Virus record (IMG/VR): IMGVR_UViG_3300035670_000904
Coordinates: 1-31,277 of that record
Length of the DNA: 31,277 bases
Source of the DNA: a virus
Direction: 5' to 3' (one strand)
In this document: positions 7,276-14,487 of the stretch, piece after piece
Layout: every line of letters starts with the position of its first letter
Position numbering within the stretch: position 1 is the first letter of the stretch
Translations under genes and position numbers: made by a program
The notes under the pieces: generated by a model
Told to the model about the DNA's origin: nothing
What the model saw: only the letters and a program-made list of their open reading frames with translations
Databases searched by the model: none

Positions 7276-7959
7276 ATGAAGATATTAGGACCAAATGAAA
7301 CCGGCAAGGGTATATTAATTGAATACGATGCTGGTCATGTTTCTCCAGAAGATAATAAAAAAATCATTTCTGAAATGAAGAATGTGGACTTCTCTGAAGA
7401 CCTCATTCTTTATGCCGTTTTACAAAAATACGACACCCCAAATAAAAATGGTAGAATCTATCCCGAATTATTACTTAAAAGGGAAAATGAAAAATATCAA
7501 ACATTAATTAAAAAAGGTGGTGCTCTTAACGAACTAAATCACCCTTCATCATCTCTTATCGATTTAGATAGAGTTTCACATTCAATCCTTGAAACATGGT
7601 GGGATGGTAAAATGTTAATGGGGAAAATTAAATTATTCACATCACCAGGTTGGAAGAAGATGGGTATCGTTTCCACTAAAGGGGACCAAGCAGCAATGTT
7701 ATTAATGAATGGGGCAACTTTAGGTATTTCATCTAGAGGAGTTGGTTCATTGAAAAATATCAAAGGTCAAAACATTGTTCAAGAAGATTTTGAATTAGTG
7801 TGTTTTGATTTAGTTTCTTCACCATCCACACCAGGTGCGTATATTTTTTCTGACCCTTCAGAAAGAGACCAATATCAAGAATCCATCTCAGAAGAACCCG
7901 TTTTAAACGACAGAATGAAAAAATTAATGGGTGGATTAGATAGATTTTTATCCAAATAA
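7276..7959 (+). CDS. 21: Prohead core protease (T4 gp21-like, peptidase family S77)
   Basis: This encodes 227 residues, near the 212 of T4 gp21. The enzyme is a serine protease assembled in the prohead core that trims scaffold and head proteins after Glu in [LI]xE sites. The likely catalytic His is His89 in LNELNHPSS, the Ser is Ser152 or Ser153 in LGISSRGVG, and an acidic residue follows in FELVCFDLVSSPSTPGAY. The region YDTPNKNGRIYP near residue 52 is typical of the family. The C-terminus (ISEEPVLNDRMKKLMGGL) has an [LI]xE site followed by RMKKLM, a pattern shared with the C-termini of the scaffold and two leftward late proteins. The order protease, scaffold, capsid is that of T4. Confidence 0.95.
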   Translation: MKILGPNETGKGILIEYDAGHVSPEDNKKIISEMKNVDFSEDLILYAVLQKYDTPNKNGRIYPELLLKRENEKYQTLIKKGGALNELNHPSSSLIDLDRVSHSILETWWDGKMLMGKIKLFTSPGWKKMGIVSTKGDQAAMLLMNGATLGISSRGVGSLKNIKGQNIVQEDFELVCFDLVSSPSTPGAYIFSDPSERDQYQESISEEPVLNDRMKKLMGGLDRFLSK

Positions 7960-8013
7960 TAAATTTTATAGGGATATCTATATTGTAATAATGATTTTTT
8001 TCAAAAATCCCAA

Positions 8014-8021
8014 TATTTATA
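8014..8021 (+). promoter_or_regulatory. TATTTATA motif upstream of scaffold/capsid genes
   Basis: An exact TATTTATA is 19 bases before the scaffold ATG at 8041 and is followed by an A-rich leader. No separate promoter or terminator is seen before the capsid gene, so this motif probably drives both scaffold and major capsid protein. Confidence 0.6.
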
Positions 8022-8040
8022 AAATAATAAAACAATAAAA

Positions 8041-9252
8041 ATGACCGAAAAATCAATTTTAGAACAAGCGTTACTTCAAGTTCAGACACTTGAAGAAGCA
8101 GTAAAGCAAAATGCAAAAGGTATACTTGCTTCAACAATGAAGGAAGAACTTAATGAATTGCTTAAAGAGTCAGAAGAAGAGGTTGAAGTAGATGAACAAT
8201 CGGAAGATAGTCTATCTATGGATGAACCTAAAGAAGAGGAAGAAAATGACATGTCAGAACAACCTGTAGCCGACGATGAAGAAGGTGAAGATGAATCTGA
8301 AGATGATGAAGAAAACCTCGATAATGAACCAAGTAAAGACATTGATTCAATGGATTCGGAAGATGGTGAAGAGGACGATGAGTTCACTGCCACTGACGAT
8401 TCAATGGACGATGAAACATCTATGGATGACATGGATTTAGGTGGTGATGATGTTATGGATATGACAGATGCTTCTGATGAGGAAGTTTTAAAAGTATTCA
8501 AAGCCATGAAACCTGAAGACGGAATTGTTGTTAAAAAAGATGGTTCTAATGTTGAACTTGAAACCGGAGATGACGAGTATATCATTAAACTTGACGAAGA
8601 AGAAGACGAAGAAGTTTCTGAAGAAAAAGAATGGGGTGATTCTGAAATGCATGAAGAAGATGCTGAAGTTGAATCCGATGAAGTATCTGAAGAAGACGAA
8701 ACAATCTACGAAATCGAGTTAGATGAAGAAGAAGACGAAGAATCTGAAGTATCTGAAGAAGATGCTAAAGAAGTTGAGGCTACAGAAGCAGCAAGAACAT
8801 TCGCTAACGACGTTAGAAAACCAGCAAACCAAGGTAAAAAATTCAAAGCTGGTCGTCCTGAATTAAACGAAGAAGTTGAAACTCTTAAGAAACAAAATTC
8901 TGAGTATAGACAAGCTTTAGTTCTTTTCAAGGATAAACTTAACGAAGTTGCAATTTTCAACGCAAACTTAGCACACGCCACTCGTTTATTTACAGAACAT
9001 TCTACGACTAAACAAGAGAAATTGAATATTCTTAAGAGATTTGATTCAGTTTCGACAATGAATGAGTCTAAAAGCTTATTCAATACAATAAAATCCGAAT
9101 TAGACACTAAAAAACCTGTGACTGAATCGGTTGTTGACAAAATCTCAAACACTCCAACAACATCTACTTCTCAAGAGGTGTTAGCGGAATCAAAAGCTTA
9201 CGAAAATCCTCAATTCAGAAGAATGAAAGATTTAATGAGTAAATTAAAATAA
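8041..9252 (+). CDS. 22: Prohead core scaffold (T4 gp22-like)
   Basis: This encodes 403 residues against 269 in T4 gp22. It is assigned from position between gp21 and gp23 and from its build: N-terminal helix, very acidic centre, C-terminal coiled-coil-like region (LNEEVETLKKQNSEYRQALVLFKDKLNEVA). The acidic stretch, residues about 40-250, is nearly all Glu, Asp, Ser and Met and carries an imperfect internal repeat (LDEEEDEEVSEE and LDEEEDEESEVSEE). Several [LI]xE protease sites are present, including VLAE before the end. The final segment NPQFRRMKDLMSKLK shares RMKxLM with the protease C-terminus. Scaffold would be degraded by gp21 before DNA entry. The expanded acidic centre explains the extra length. 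Confidence 0.88.
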   Translation: MTEKSILEQALLQVQTLEEAVKQNAKGILASTMKEELNELLKESEEEVEVDEQSEDSLSMDEPKEEEENDMSEQPVADDEEGEDESEDDEENLDNEPSKDIDSMDSEDGEEDDEFTATDDSMDDETSMDDMDLGGDDVMDMTDASDEEVLKVFKAMKPEDGIVVKKDGSNVELETGDDEYIIKLDEEEDEEVSEEKEWGDSEMHEEDAEVESDEVSEEDETIYEIELDEEEDEESEVSEEDAKEVEATEAARTFANDVRKPANQGKKFKAGRPELNEEVETLKKQNSEYRQALVLFKDKLNEVAIFNANLAHATRLFTEHSTTKQEKLNILKRFDSVSTMNESKSLFNTIKSELDTKKPVTESVVDKISNTPTTSTSQEVLAESKAYENPQFRRMKDLMSKLK

Positions 9253-9285
9253 TAAATAAAAACCAAAAAAATAAAATCCAAAAAA

Positions 9286-11004
9286 ATGGGAGCATTATTA
9301 GAATCAGGTATGGTTGGTAACATCGGTCTTAAGCACCTTCGTGTTATCAAAGAAGATACCATCAAAAAATGGGATGACTTAGGATTCCTAGACGGTCTTG
9401 ACGGCCATCAAAAAGATAACATCGCGCAATTGTATGAAAACCAAGCGTCTTACTTAATCAACGAAGCAGCAGTTTCTGATGCTAGTGGTTCTTTCGAGAC
9501 TGTAGTTTTCCCAATTATCCGTCGTGTATTCTCTAAATTATTAGCTAACGACATCGTGTCTGTACAAGCTATGAACTTACCTATCGGTAAATTGTTCTAC
9601 TTCATTCCGAAGATTCAGGACACTAAAAAGGCACCTTTCGGTTACCCTAACGCATCTGACACAGACCCTCAAGCTGGTTATACATCTTCTCAAAGTTTGT
9701 ATGACAGATTTTATGAAGGAAGTGACGAAGCTGACCAAGGTATTTTCGATTACTCAAGAGGTGAGGCTACAACTATAGAAGTTAATCCACACGCATTCGT
9801 TACATTCGATGCTGGTGTTCCTTCAACTTCAGCAGCAGCATTAAGTGGTGACAGTGTATCAAACTTTATCATCGTTCTTTCTGGTTTCAGTACAGACGGT
9901 CAAGGTAAAATGATTGGTGCTGACGGTAACGTAATGGATACTGAAGAGTTCTTAGCATCTCTACAAGTTGAAATCACTGGTAACACAACTGCAAACAACG
10001 GTGTTAAAAACTTTAACGTAGTTACACAAAAGTACGGTAAAGGTATCGTTGAGTATGGTGCAAAAGCTGGTAGTGGTTTAAACAAATATAACACTATTTG
10101 TGACCAAGAAGGTTTAATCTACCTAAGTGTAGACGTAGAAGGTTACACTTCAACTTCAGGTTTCAGTGCATCTGACTACAGTGCAAATGATTTATCATTA
10201 GCTAACATTAAAGTTACATATAGAACTTACGATAGTTTAGAATTTGAAGAAACTATTGGTGAAGTATCTTTCGACCTTCAATCAGTAACAGTTTCTGTAA
10301 CTGAAAGAAAGTTAAGAGCTAGCTGGTCTCCAGAATTAGCACAAGACGTTTCTGCGTTCCATAACATCGATGCTGAAGCTGAATTAACAGCTTTATTATC
10401 TGAGCAAGTTGCAGCAGAAATCGACCGTGAAATTTTACGTGACCTTCGTAAAGGTGCCGCTTGGACAGCTAAGTGGGATTACAACGAATGGAAATACGGT
10501 AATGGTGGTACAGCGTTCGCAGGATACACTCAAAAAGACTGGAATCAAACGTTAATCACTAAGATTAACCAAATTTCAGCACAAATCCACAAGACTACTT
10601 TAAGAGGTGGTGCTAACTGGGTTGTTGTTTCTTCAGAAGTATCTGCAGTATTAGATGATTTGGAATATTTCCACGTATCTAACGCTCACCCTGAGCAAGA
10701 CCAATACAACATGGGTATTGAGAAAGTTGGTTCATTAGCAGGTCGTTACCAAGTATATCGTGACCCTTACTTCCCAGCAGGTAAAATCCTTATTGGACAC
10801 AAAGGTAAGTCATTGTTAGACGCTGGTTACATCTACGCACCGTATGTACCACTTCAATTAACTCCAACAATGTATAATCCATTCAATTTTACCCCAATTA
10901 AGGGTATTATGACAAGATACGCTAAGAAAATGGTTAACAACCGTTACTTCGGTGTAATCAACGTACATGGTTTACAAACATTCAGTTTGGACACTTTAAG
11001 ATAA
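9286..11004 (+). CDS. 23: Major capsid protein precursor (T4 gp23-like)
   Basis: This encodes 572 residues, compared with 521 in T4 gp23. The N-terminus matches the gp23 propeptide region: NIAQLYENQASYLINE followed by Ala-Ala. The I-N-E/A site after Glu60 is the predicted gp21 cleavage, close to Glu65 in T4, leaving about 512 mature residues. FPIIRRVFSKLLANDIVSVQ (about 74-93) and the closing NRYFGVINVHGLQTF are typical of the family. Codon use differs from neighbouring genes, with many C-ending Asn, Phe, Ile and Asp codons and CGT for Arg, as expected of the most highly expressed gene. The leader is A-rich with no Shine-Dalgarno, and a strong terminator follows. Confidence 0.96.
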   Translation: MGALLESGMVGNIGLKHLRVIKEDTIKKWDDLGFLDGLDGHQKDNIAQLYENQASYLINEAAVSDASGSFETVVFPIIRRVFSKLLANDIVSVQAMNLPIGKLFYFIPKIQDTKKAPFGYPNASDTDPQAGYTSSQSLYDRFYEGSDEADQGIFDYSRGEATTIEVNPHAFVTFDAGVPSTSAAALSGDSVSNFIIVLSGFSTDGQGKMIGADGNVMDTEEFLASLQVEITGNTTANNGVKNFNVVTQKYGKGIVEYGAKAGSGLNKYNTICDQEGLIYLSVDVEGYTSTSGFSASDYSANDLSLANIKVTYRTYDSLEFEETIGEVSFDLQSVTVSVTERKLRASWSPELAQDVSAFHNIDAEAELTALLSEQVAAEIDREILRDLRKGAAWTAKWDYNEWKYGNGGTAFAGYTQKDWNQTLITKINQISAQIHKTTLRGGANWVVVSSEVSAVLDDLEYFHVSNAHPEQDQYNMGIEKVGSLAGRYQVYRDPYFPAGKILIGHKGKSLLDAGYIYAPYVPLQLTPTMYNPFNFTPIKGIMTRYAKKMVNNRYFGVINVHGLQTFSLDTLR

Positions 11005-11026
11005 TATTATCTTAATATATTAAAAG

Positions 11027-11053
11027 AACCCTCGAGAAATCGAGGGTTTTTTT
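11027..11053 (+). terminator. Strong terminator after capsid gene
   Basis: AACCCTCGA (11027-11035) pairs with TCGAGGGTT (11040-11048) around a GAAA tetraloop. Seven T follow at 11047-11053. It is the most GC-rich hairpin I see in the window, placed 23 bases after the gp23 stop. Confidence 0.93.
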
Positions 11054-11064
11054 ATTTTATAATA

Positions 11065-11078
11065 TTTTGTATATTTGT
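11065..11078 (+). promoter_or_regulatory. TTTTGTATATTTGT element, putative host-type promoter
   Basis: It contains TATATTTG, matching the Bacteroidota TAnnTTTG -7 element, and is identical over 14 bases to the element upstream of bS21. It lies just after the gp23 terminator and ends four bases before the ATG at 11082, so the message would begin at or very near the start codon. Confidence 0.6.
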
Positions 11079-11081
11079 TCT

Positions 11082-11399
11082 ATGTCAGGAACTATAGATT
11101 ATAATAAACTTAGACTTGATGTCCTTGAAAAAATGATTCATACTAGAGGTATTGAATGTAAAATGAAAAAGGACGAAATGATTAGAGTTTTAAAATTGGA
11201 CGATGAGGGTAAATATGAACCCCCAATGAATGTGACTATATATGAAAAATCTGAAGGTGGGTTTAATATCGGAATAGATTTAAGAAATCATTCAGATTTA
11301 GTTCAAATTGGTAAACTGATGGAAAAAAAAGAATCAAAATCACTTAACAGATATTCCGACAATCGACTGTGGTATTGGTCAAAAGTAAAATTGATATGA
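11082..11399 (+). CDS. Small SAP-domain-like protein
   Basis: This encodes 105 residues from the ATG at 11082; a TTG start 15 bases upstream would lie inside the promoter element and is less likely. Residues about 6-40 (YNKLRLDVLEKMIHTRGIE followed by MKKDEMIRVLKLDDEGKY) fit a SAP motif, two helices with the LxxLxxRG and KxxxIxxL pattern that binds DNA. The remainder has no recognised domain. The stop overlaps the deaminase start in ATGA, so the two genes are coupled. A DNA-binding accessory role is likely from the motif; its target is unknown. Confidence 0.7.
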   Translation: MSGTIDYNKLRLDVLEKMIHTRGIECKMKKDEMIRVLKLDDEGKYEPPMNVTIYEKSEGGFNIGIDLRNHSDLVQIGKLMEKKESKSLNRYSDNRLWYWSKVKLI

Positions 11400-11839
11400 T
11401 GAATTGGATAAACTATTTTTTAAACATTGCAGAACAAGTAAAACTTAAATCTAAGGACCAATCTACACAGATAGGTGCAGTTATCGTTGGAATCGATAAT
11501 GAGGTCCTTTCTACGGGTTATAATTCATTTCCGAGGGGAATGGATGACTCTAAGGAAGAACGTCAAGAGAGACCCGAGAAATACTTCTGGTTTGAACACG
11601 CGGAACGTAATGCAATTTATAATGCCGCACGAGTAGGAACCCCATTAAAAGGGTCAACAATATACTTAACGTCAGGATTACCATGTATGGACTGTGCTAG
11701 AGGTATCGTAAACAGTGGAATTAAAACAGTATATTGTAAGGAGGTATGTACCACAAAAAATAAGGAGAAGTGGGATGAATCTCAAAAGAAATCTCTCCAA
11801 CTCCTCCTCGAATGTGGGGTTGAGGTAATTTATTACTAA
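11396..11839 (+). CDS. dCMP deaminase (zinc-dependent cytidine/deoxycytidylate deaminase family)
   Basis: From the ATG at 11396, which overlaps the previous stop as ATGA, it encodes 147 residues. A GTG at 11369 would extend it but lies deep in the upstream gene. The zinc-binding deaminase signature is complete: His68 and Glu70 in FEHAERN, and Cys97 and Cys100 in PCMDC. Upstream STQIGAVIV and GYNSFPRGM are typical of the dCMP deaminase branch. It converts dCMP to dUMP, feeding dTTP synthesis, and pairs logically with the dUTPase encoded at 22682-23272. Its stop directly abuts the stop of the convergent gene within a small hairpin. With the SAP gene it forms a short operon inserted after the capsid terminator. 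Confidence 0.93.
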   Translation: MMNWINYFLNIAEQVKLKSKDQSTQIGAVIVGIDNEVLSTGYNSFPRGMDDSKEERQERPEKYFWFEHAERNAIYNAARVGTPLKGSTIYLTSGLPCMDCARGIVNSGIKTVYCKEVCTTKNKEKWDESQKKSLQLLLECGVEVIYY

Positions 11840-11844
11840 TTACC
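11824..11844. terminator. Weak hairpin at convergent junction
   Basis: GGTAATT (11824-11830) pairs with AATTACC (11838-11844) around a 7-base loop. The two back-to-back stop codons (TAA at 11837-11839 and its counterpart at 11840-11842) fall in the loop and right arm. The T-tract on the plus side is short, so termination would be modest. Confidence 0.45.
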
Positions 11845-12598
11845 AAGTTTTACAAGCCCAATATCTTGGTTTCCAACGTGGTCCAGGGTTTGAACAATTA
11901 TGTCTAGCTCTAAATGATTTACGTCTTTTTGGGTTATTTTTCTTAATAACCATTCTTTTACCTTTTGCAGATTTACCACCGAAACCGAAGTTCACTTTAA
12001 CTACTTTACCTTTGTCGTTTTTAACGTAAACTTTAAATTTCTTAACATCTCCTTGCATGATTTTACCTAATTGAACTTTACGTCCTTGGTATTCGGCTTC
12101 ACTAATTAAAAACCCATCACTTTCATAATTAGTTTGTTGTACAGAACCAAATTCATCTTCATATATCAATACAGGAGTTTCTTCGTTGAATTCAAATAAT
12201 CTGTTAAATTGTTCTTCGGATATTTGAATTACCATTTTTTTCTGTTCGTCGAATTTTGTCATTGTCGGTTTATTTCCTTTTCCAATTTTAGGGTCTTTTT
12301 TTTCTGCTCTTCTTTTTTGGGATGTCATTGATTTTTTTTCTTTTTTATCATAAGAAGACGCAATTTTTGGTGTACTTTTTGAGACTTTTTTTGATGGTCG
12401 ACATTTTGGATAACCTTTTCTTCCTTCTTCCCCATTTGCAGATTTTCTACCACAAGGGGGGTGTTTACCCTTTATTTTTCTACTTACATCGACCCACTTT
12501 TCTTTAAACCATCTCGCTAAGTCTTCTTTTAACACTTCTCCCGACTCGAGCGATTCGTTTAAATATTGTAAATCTTCTTGATTTATTAATATTTTCAT
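11840..12598 (-). CDS. Basic two-module phage protein, possible internal head protein
   Basis: This encodes 252 residues, strongly basic overall. It starts with a tag-like helix ending in V-L-K-E. Module one (residues about 26-115) has KWVDVSRKIKGKHPPCGR, GYPKCRPSKK, SQKRRAEKK and GKGNKPTMTK, a Cys-containing pattern I know from uncharacterised phage proteins and similar to what databases call DUF6321. At Met122 a second tag-like helix appears (MVIQISEEQFNRLFEFNEE). Module two ends in a conserved basic segment RKSFRARHNCSNPGPRWKP then YWACKTW, with His and two Cys that could bind metal. Two tags in one chain suggest a fusion of two genes, or an internal start at 12235. It is the last gene of the leftward block. 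Function is unknown. Confidence 0.8.
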   Translation of the reverse strand: MKILINQEDLQYLNESLESGEVLKEDLARWFKEKWVDVSRKIKGKHPPCGRKSANGEEGRKGYPKCRPSKKVSKSTPKIASSYDKKEKKSMTSQKRRAEKKDPKIGKGNKPTMTKFDEQKKMVIQISEEQFNRLFEFNEETPVLIYEDEFGSVQQTNYESDGFLISEAEYQGRKVQLGKIMQGDVKKFKVYVKNDKGKVVKVNFGFGGKSAKGKRMVIKKNNPKRRKSFRARHNCSNPGPRWKPRYWACKTW

Positions 12599-12602
12599 TT
12601 AA

Positions 12603-13079
12603 TTATTTTTTACCACTACAGTACGAACCTGAACATTTTTTCTTACCATCCAAACCTTTTATTTTACCCTTACAAACCTGTACGGCGTAACCATTTGCAT
12701 AAGCTGAAGGGTATACTTTAAATTTTGATTTGGCTGCACTTATTCCTCTGGAACAAAGTTTATTACTCTTTTTTTTATCTTCTGAGAGATTTTTTTGTTC
12801 AAAATAACCCTCCATAAAGTTTGCAACTTCCTCAATATCATCTTTTGATGTTGTGAGATGGTCACCAGCCCAAGCATGTTCACCAGTCACTAATTTTGGA
12901 AAATCGTTTTGATGTTTAAATGATAATATCTTTTCGATGTCATTTTTCATTTGTGTCAAATTACTCAATACCATATATGTCCCGTCGTCAGATATATGAT
13001 TTTCTGATTGTTCATTTACCACTTTGTTAACTATCTGTTTTAACTGTGATTCGGTTAATTTAATTATTTTCATATTCAT
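12603..13079 (-). CDS. Tagged phage protein with KFKVYPSAYAN-type C-terminus
   Basis: From the ATG at 13079 it encodes 158 residues; Met3 at 13073 is an equally good start. The longer frame up to 13166 would use a non-ATG start inside the upstream gene and is rejected. The first 21 residues (KLTESQLKQIVNKVVNE) are a clear example of the tag-like helix, ending in V-N-E. The C-terminal 55 residues contain CSRGISAAKSKFKVYPSAYA followed by NGYAVQVCKG, a motif widespread in phage proteins and often labelled DUF5872, with paired Cys residues and a Lys-rich tail. A TATTTATG sequence overlaps the start. I infer a small internal or virion protein; no activity is evident. Confidence 0.75.
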   Translation of the reverse strand: MNMKIIKLTESQLKQIVNKVVNEQSENHISDDGTYMVLSNLTQMKNDIEKILSFKHQNDFPKLVTGEHAWAGDHLTTSKDDIEEVANFMEGYFEQKNLSEDKKKSNKLCSRGISAAKSKFKVYPSAYANGYAVQVCKGKIKGLDGKKKCSGSYCSGKK

Positions 13080-13086
13080 AAATATT

Positions 13087-14460
13087 TTATTTCTCAGAAA
13101 CAATTTCAAATTTAATGTACTCATCGTAAAAGATTTCTTCCGTATGCGTTTTACCTTTAATTTCAATATAATATTCTCTTGGAATATAAATTGAAGTATC
13201 TAAAGAGAAAGAATTTTCATTTGTTACGTCTACTTGGGTCCAATCATGTATAATAACATTAGTGTGTCCCTCTTTGATGAACATTCTATAATAGACCTCA
13301 TCAAAAATTTGTACTTTTGGGTAATCTAAAGATTTAAAGGTAATGACCACTTTTCTTTTCTCACCTCTTATTATTTTTTCATTTTGTTTAATTCCAAAAT
13401 ATTGGATGACGTATCTTTGTAATTCAGTTTGATTTTCACCGATAGTGTATAATGAAGAATATGGTTTCGGTATAAATTTTTGTGTAACGTCATTTATTTC
13501 CACACCATCCAATTCTAAACCTTTCCATTTATCGAAAAAGAAACGTTTACCGTCACATAAAATACCGTCGATACCAAATGTAATTTTATATACACCTTTT
13601 TTAATTAATGTACTTGTTAACCCAGTTAACCCTTCAATCGGTGTACCTGTAGAATCTAATATATCAACTGTTGGTAATTCGTCTAAATTATAAAAATTAG
13701 TACCCTTTGTTATGTATAAGTATAAATTTTGTTCGGTTTTTTCGATAAAATTATGTCTATCATCGTCAATCCTATCGTCAAAAAATGTCTCAACATAGGG
13801 TTCAAAAAACGTTTGTGTGTACTTTGAAAAGAAAGCAACTGATTGGTCGATTTCGGGGGTAATGTCTTGGTATAATACAGCGAAGGCCAAACCTAAACCA
13901 TGGTTAGTGTTTCCTGAAACTATAATACCATTAACATACTCCGTAATATCAACATTAATATCTTCGTTTCCGTTGTCAAAATGTATTGTTTCTAAAATTA
14001 CCGGATTGTCGGTGTAAATACCTTCTGCAGACCATTCATTTAAAGTTGTTCTATTAAACCAGTTAGATGGTCTTTCGTCAAACGTTTCATTTCCTGTGGT
14101 GAAATCGTATCCACCATCCTCATAGTCAAATCCTAAACCTTCATCCCAAAATTCGGAAACTTTAAAAACTATTAAATCGAATGAATTTGTTCTTTGTTTA
14201 CCCGTACCCCTTTTAGCCCCTAAGAAAGTCTCATCACCAAAAATAGTATTAGTTAGATGAAGAGTGTGTGTGGTACCTGTTGTGATAACCTTATCACTAT
14301 TATCAATTAAATTCTTTAAATAGGTAAAATCTACCTTAAATATGAATTTTGAAAATGATGAACCATAAAAAATCTCAGTTGTTGGATTTTTTGCGGTATT
14401 AACTTGAGAATTCTTAATTATAGTATTGTTCTTCTCAAAATATGAACGGAAATATGACAT
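13087..14460 (-). CDS. Putative virion structural protein, beta-rich
   Basis: This encodes 457 residues starting after a TATTTATA motif in a 27-base gap. It is rich in Thr, Asp, Phe and Tyr with alternating strand-like patterns and no enzymatic motif. VDITEYVNGIIVSGNTNHGL near residue 175 resembles the beta-sandwich domains of surface proteins (the DNRLRE-type pattern of a strand followed by nnGl). The segment YYRMFIKEGHTNVIIHDWTQ and the closing SLDTSIYIPREYYIEIKGKT resemble an Ig-like or adaptor domain. It sits downstream of baseplate-type genes, so a tail, neck or baseplate accessory protein is the best guess. A fibre adaptor is an alternative. Confidence 0.75.
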   Translation of the reverse strand: MSYFRSYFEKNNTIIKNSQVNTAKNPTTEIFYGSSFSKFIFKVDFTYLKNLIDNSDKVITTGTTHTLHLTNTIFGDETFLGAKRGTGKQRTNSFDLIVFKVSEFWDEGLGFDYEDGGYDFTTGNETFDERPSNWFNRTTLNEWSAEGIYTDNPVILETIHFDNGNEDINVDITEYVNGIIVSGNTNHGLGLAFAVLYQDITPEIDQSVAFFSKYTQTFFEPYVETFFDDRIDDDRHNFIEKTEQNLYLYITKGTNFYNLDELPTVDILDSTGTPIEGLTGLTSTLIKKGVYKITFGIDGILCDGKRFFFDKWKGLELDGVEINDVTQKFIPKPYSSLYTIGENQTELQRYVIQYFGIKQNEKIIRGEKRKVVITFKSLDYPKVQIFDEVYYRMFIKEGHTNVIIHDWTQVDVTNENSFSLDTSIYIPREYYIEIKGKTHTEEIFYDEYIKFEIVSEK

Positions 14461-14474
14461 CTTTTATCTTTCTC

Positions 14475-14482
14475 TATAAATA
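14475..14482 (-). promoter_or_regulatory. TATTTATA motif for the leftward structural gene
   Basis: On the minus strand an exact TATTTATA lies 14 bases upstream of the ATG at 14460, in a gap of only 27 bases between two same-direction genes. The tight location and sense orientation make a functional role likely. Confidence 0.6.
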
Positions 14483-14487
14483 TCATA

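Noticed and set aside
7960-8013. GGGAT...ATCCC as a terminator after the protease gene
   Set aside because: The arms are only five bases and about 35 bases apart, with no T-run in a useful place.
8082-8585. Minus-strand Ser-rich frame of 167 codons
   Set aside because: It is antisense to the acidic Asp/Glu codons of the scaffold gene, which produce Ser-rich frames without stops. There is no promoter or sensible start.
11369-11395. GTG start for the deaminase
   Set aside because: The ATG at 11396 overlaps the upstream stop as ATGA, the usual coupling in this genome, and the extra residues match no part of the family.
11739-11758. AAGGAGG followed by an ATG inside the deaminase gene
   Set aside because: It looks like a perfect Shine-Dalgarno but leads only to a five-codon frame and is fully explained by deaminase codons.
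13080-13166. N-terminal extension of the KFKVYPSAYAN-type gene
   Set aside because: It would overlap the end of the upstream structural gene and would displace the tag-like N-terminus, which begins at the ATG at 13079 or 13073.
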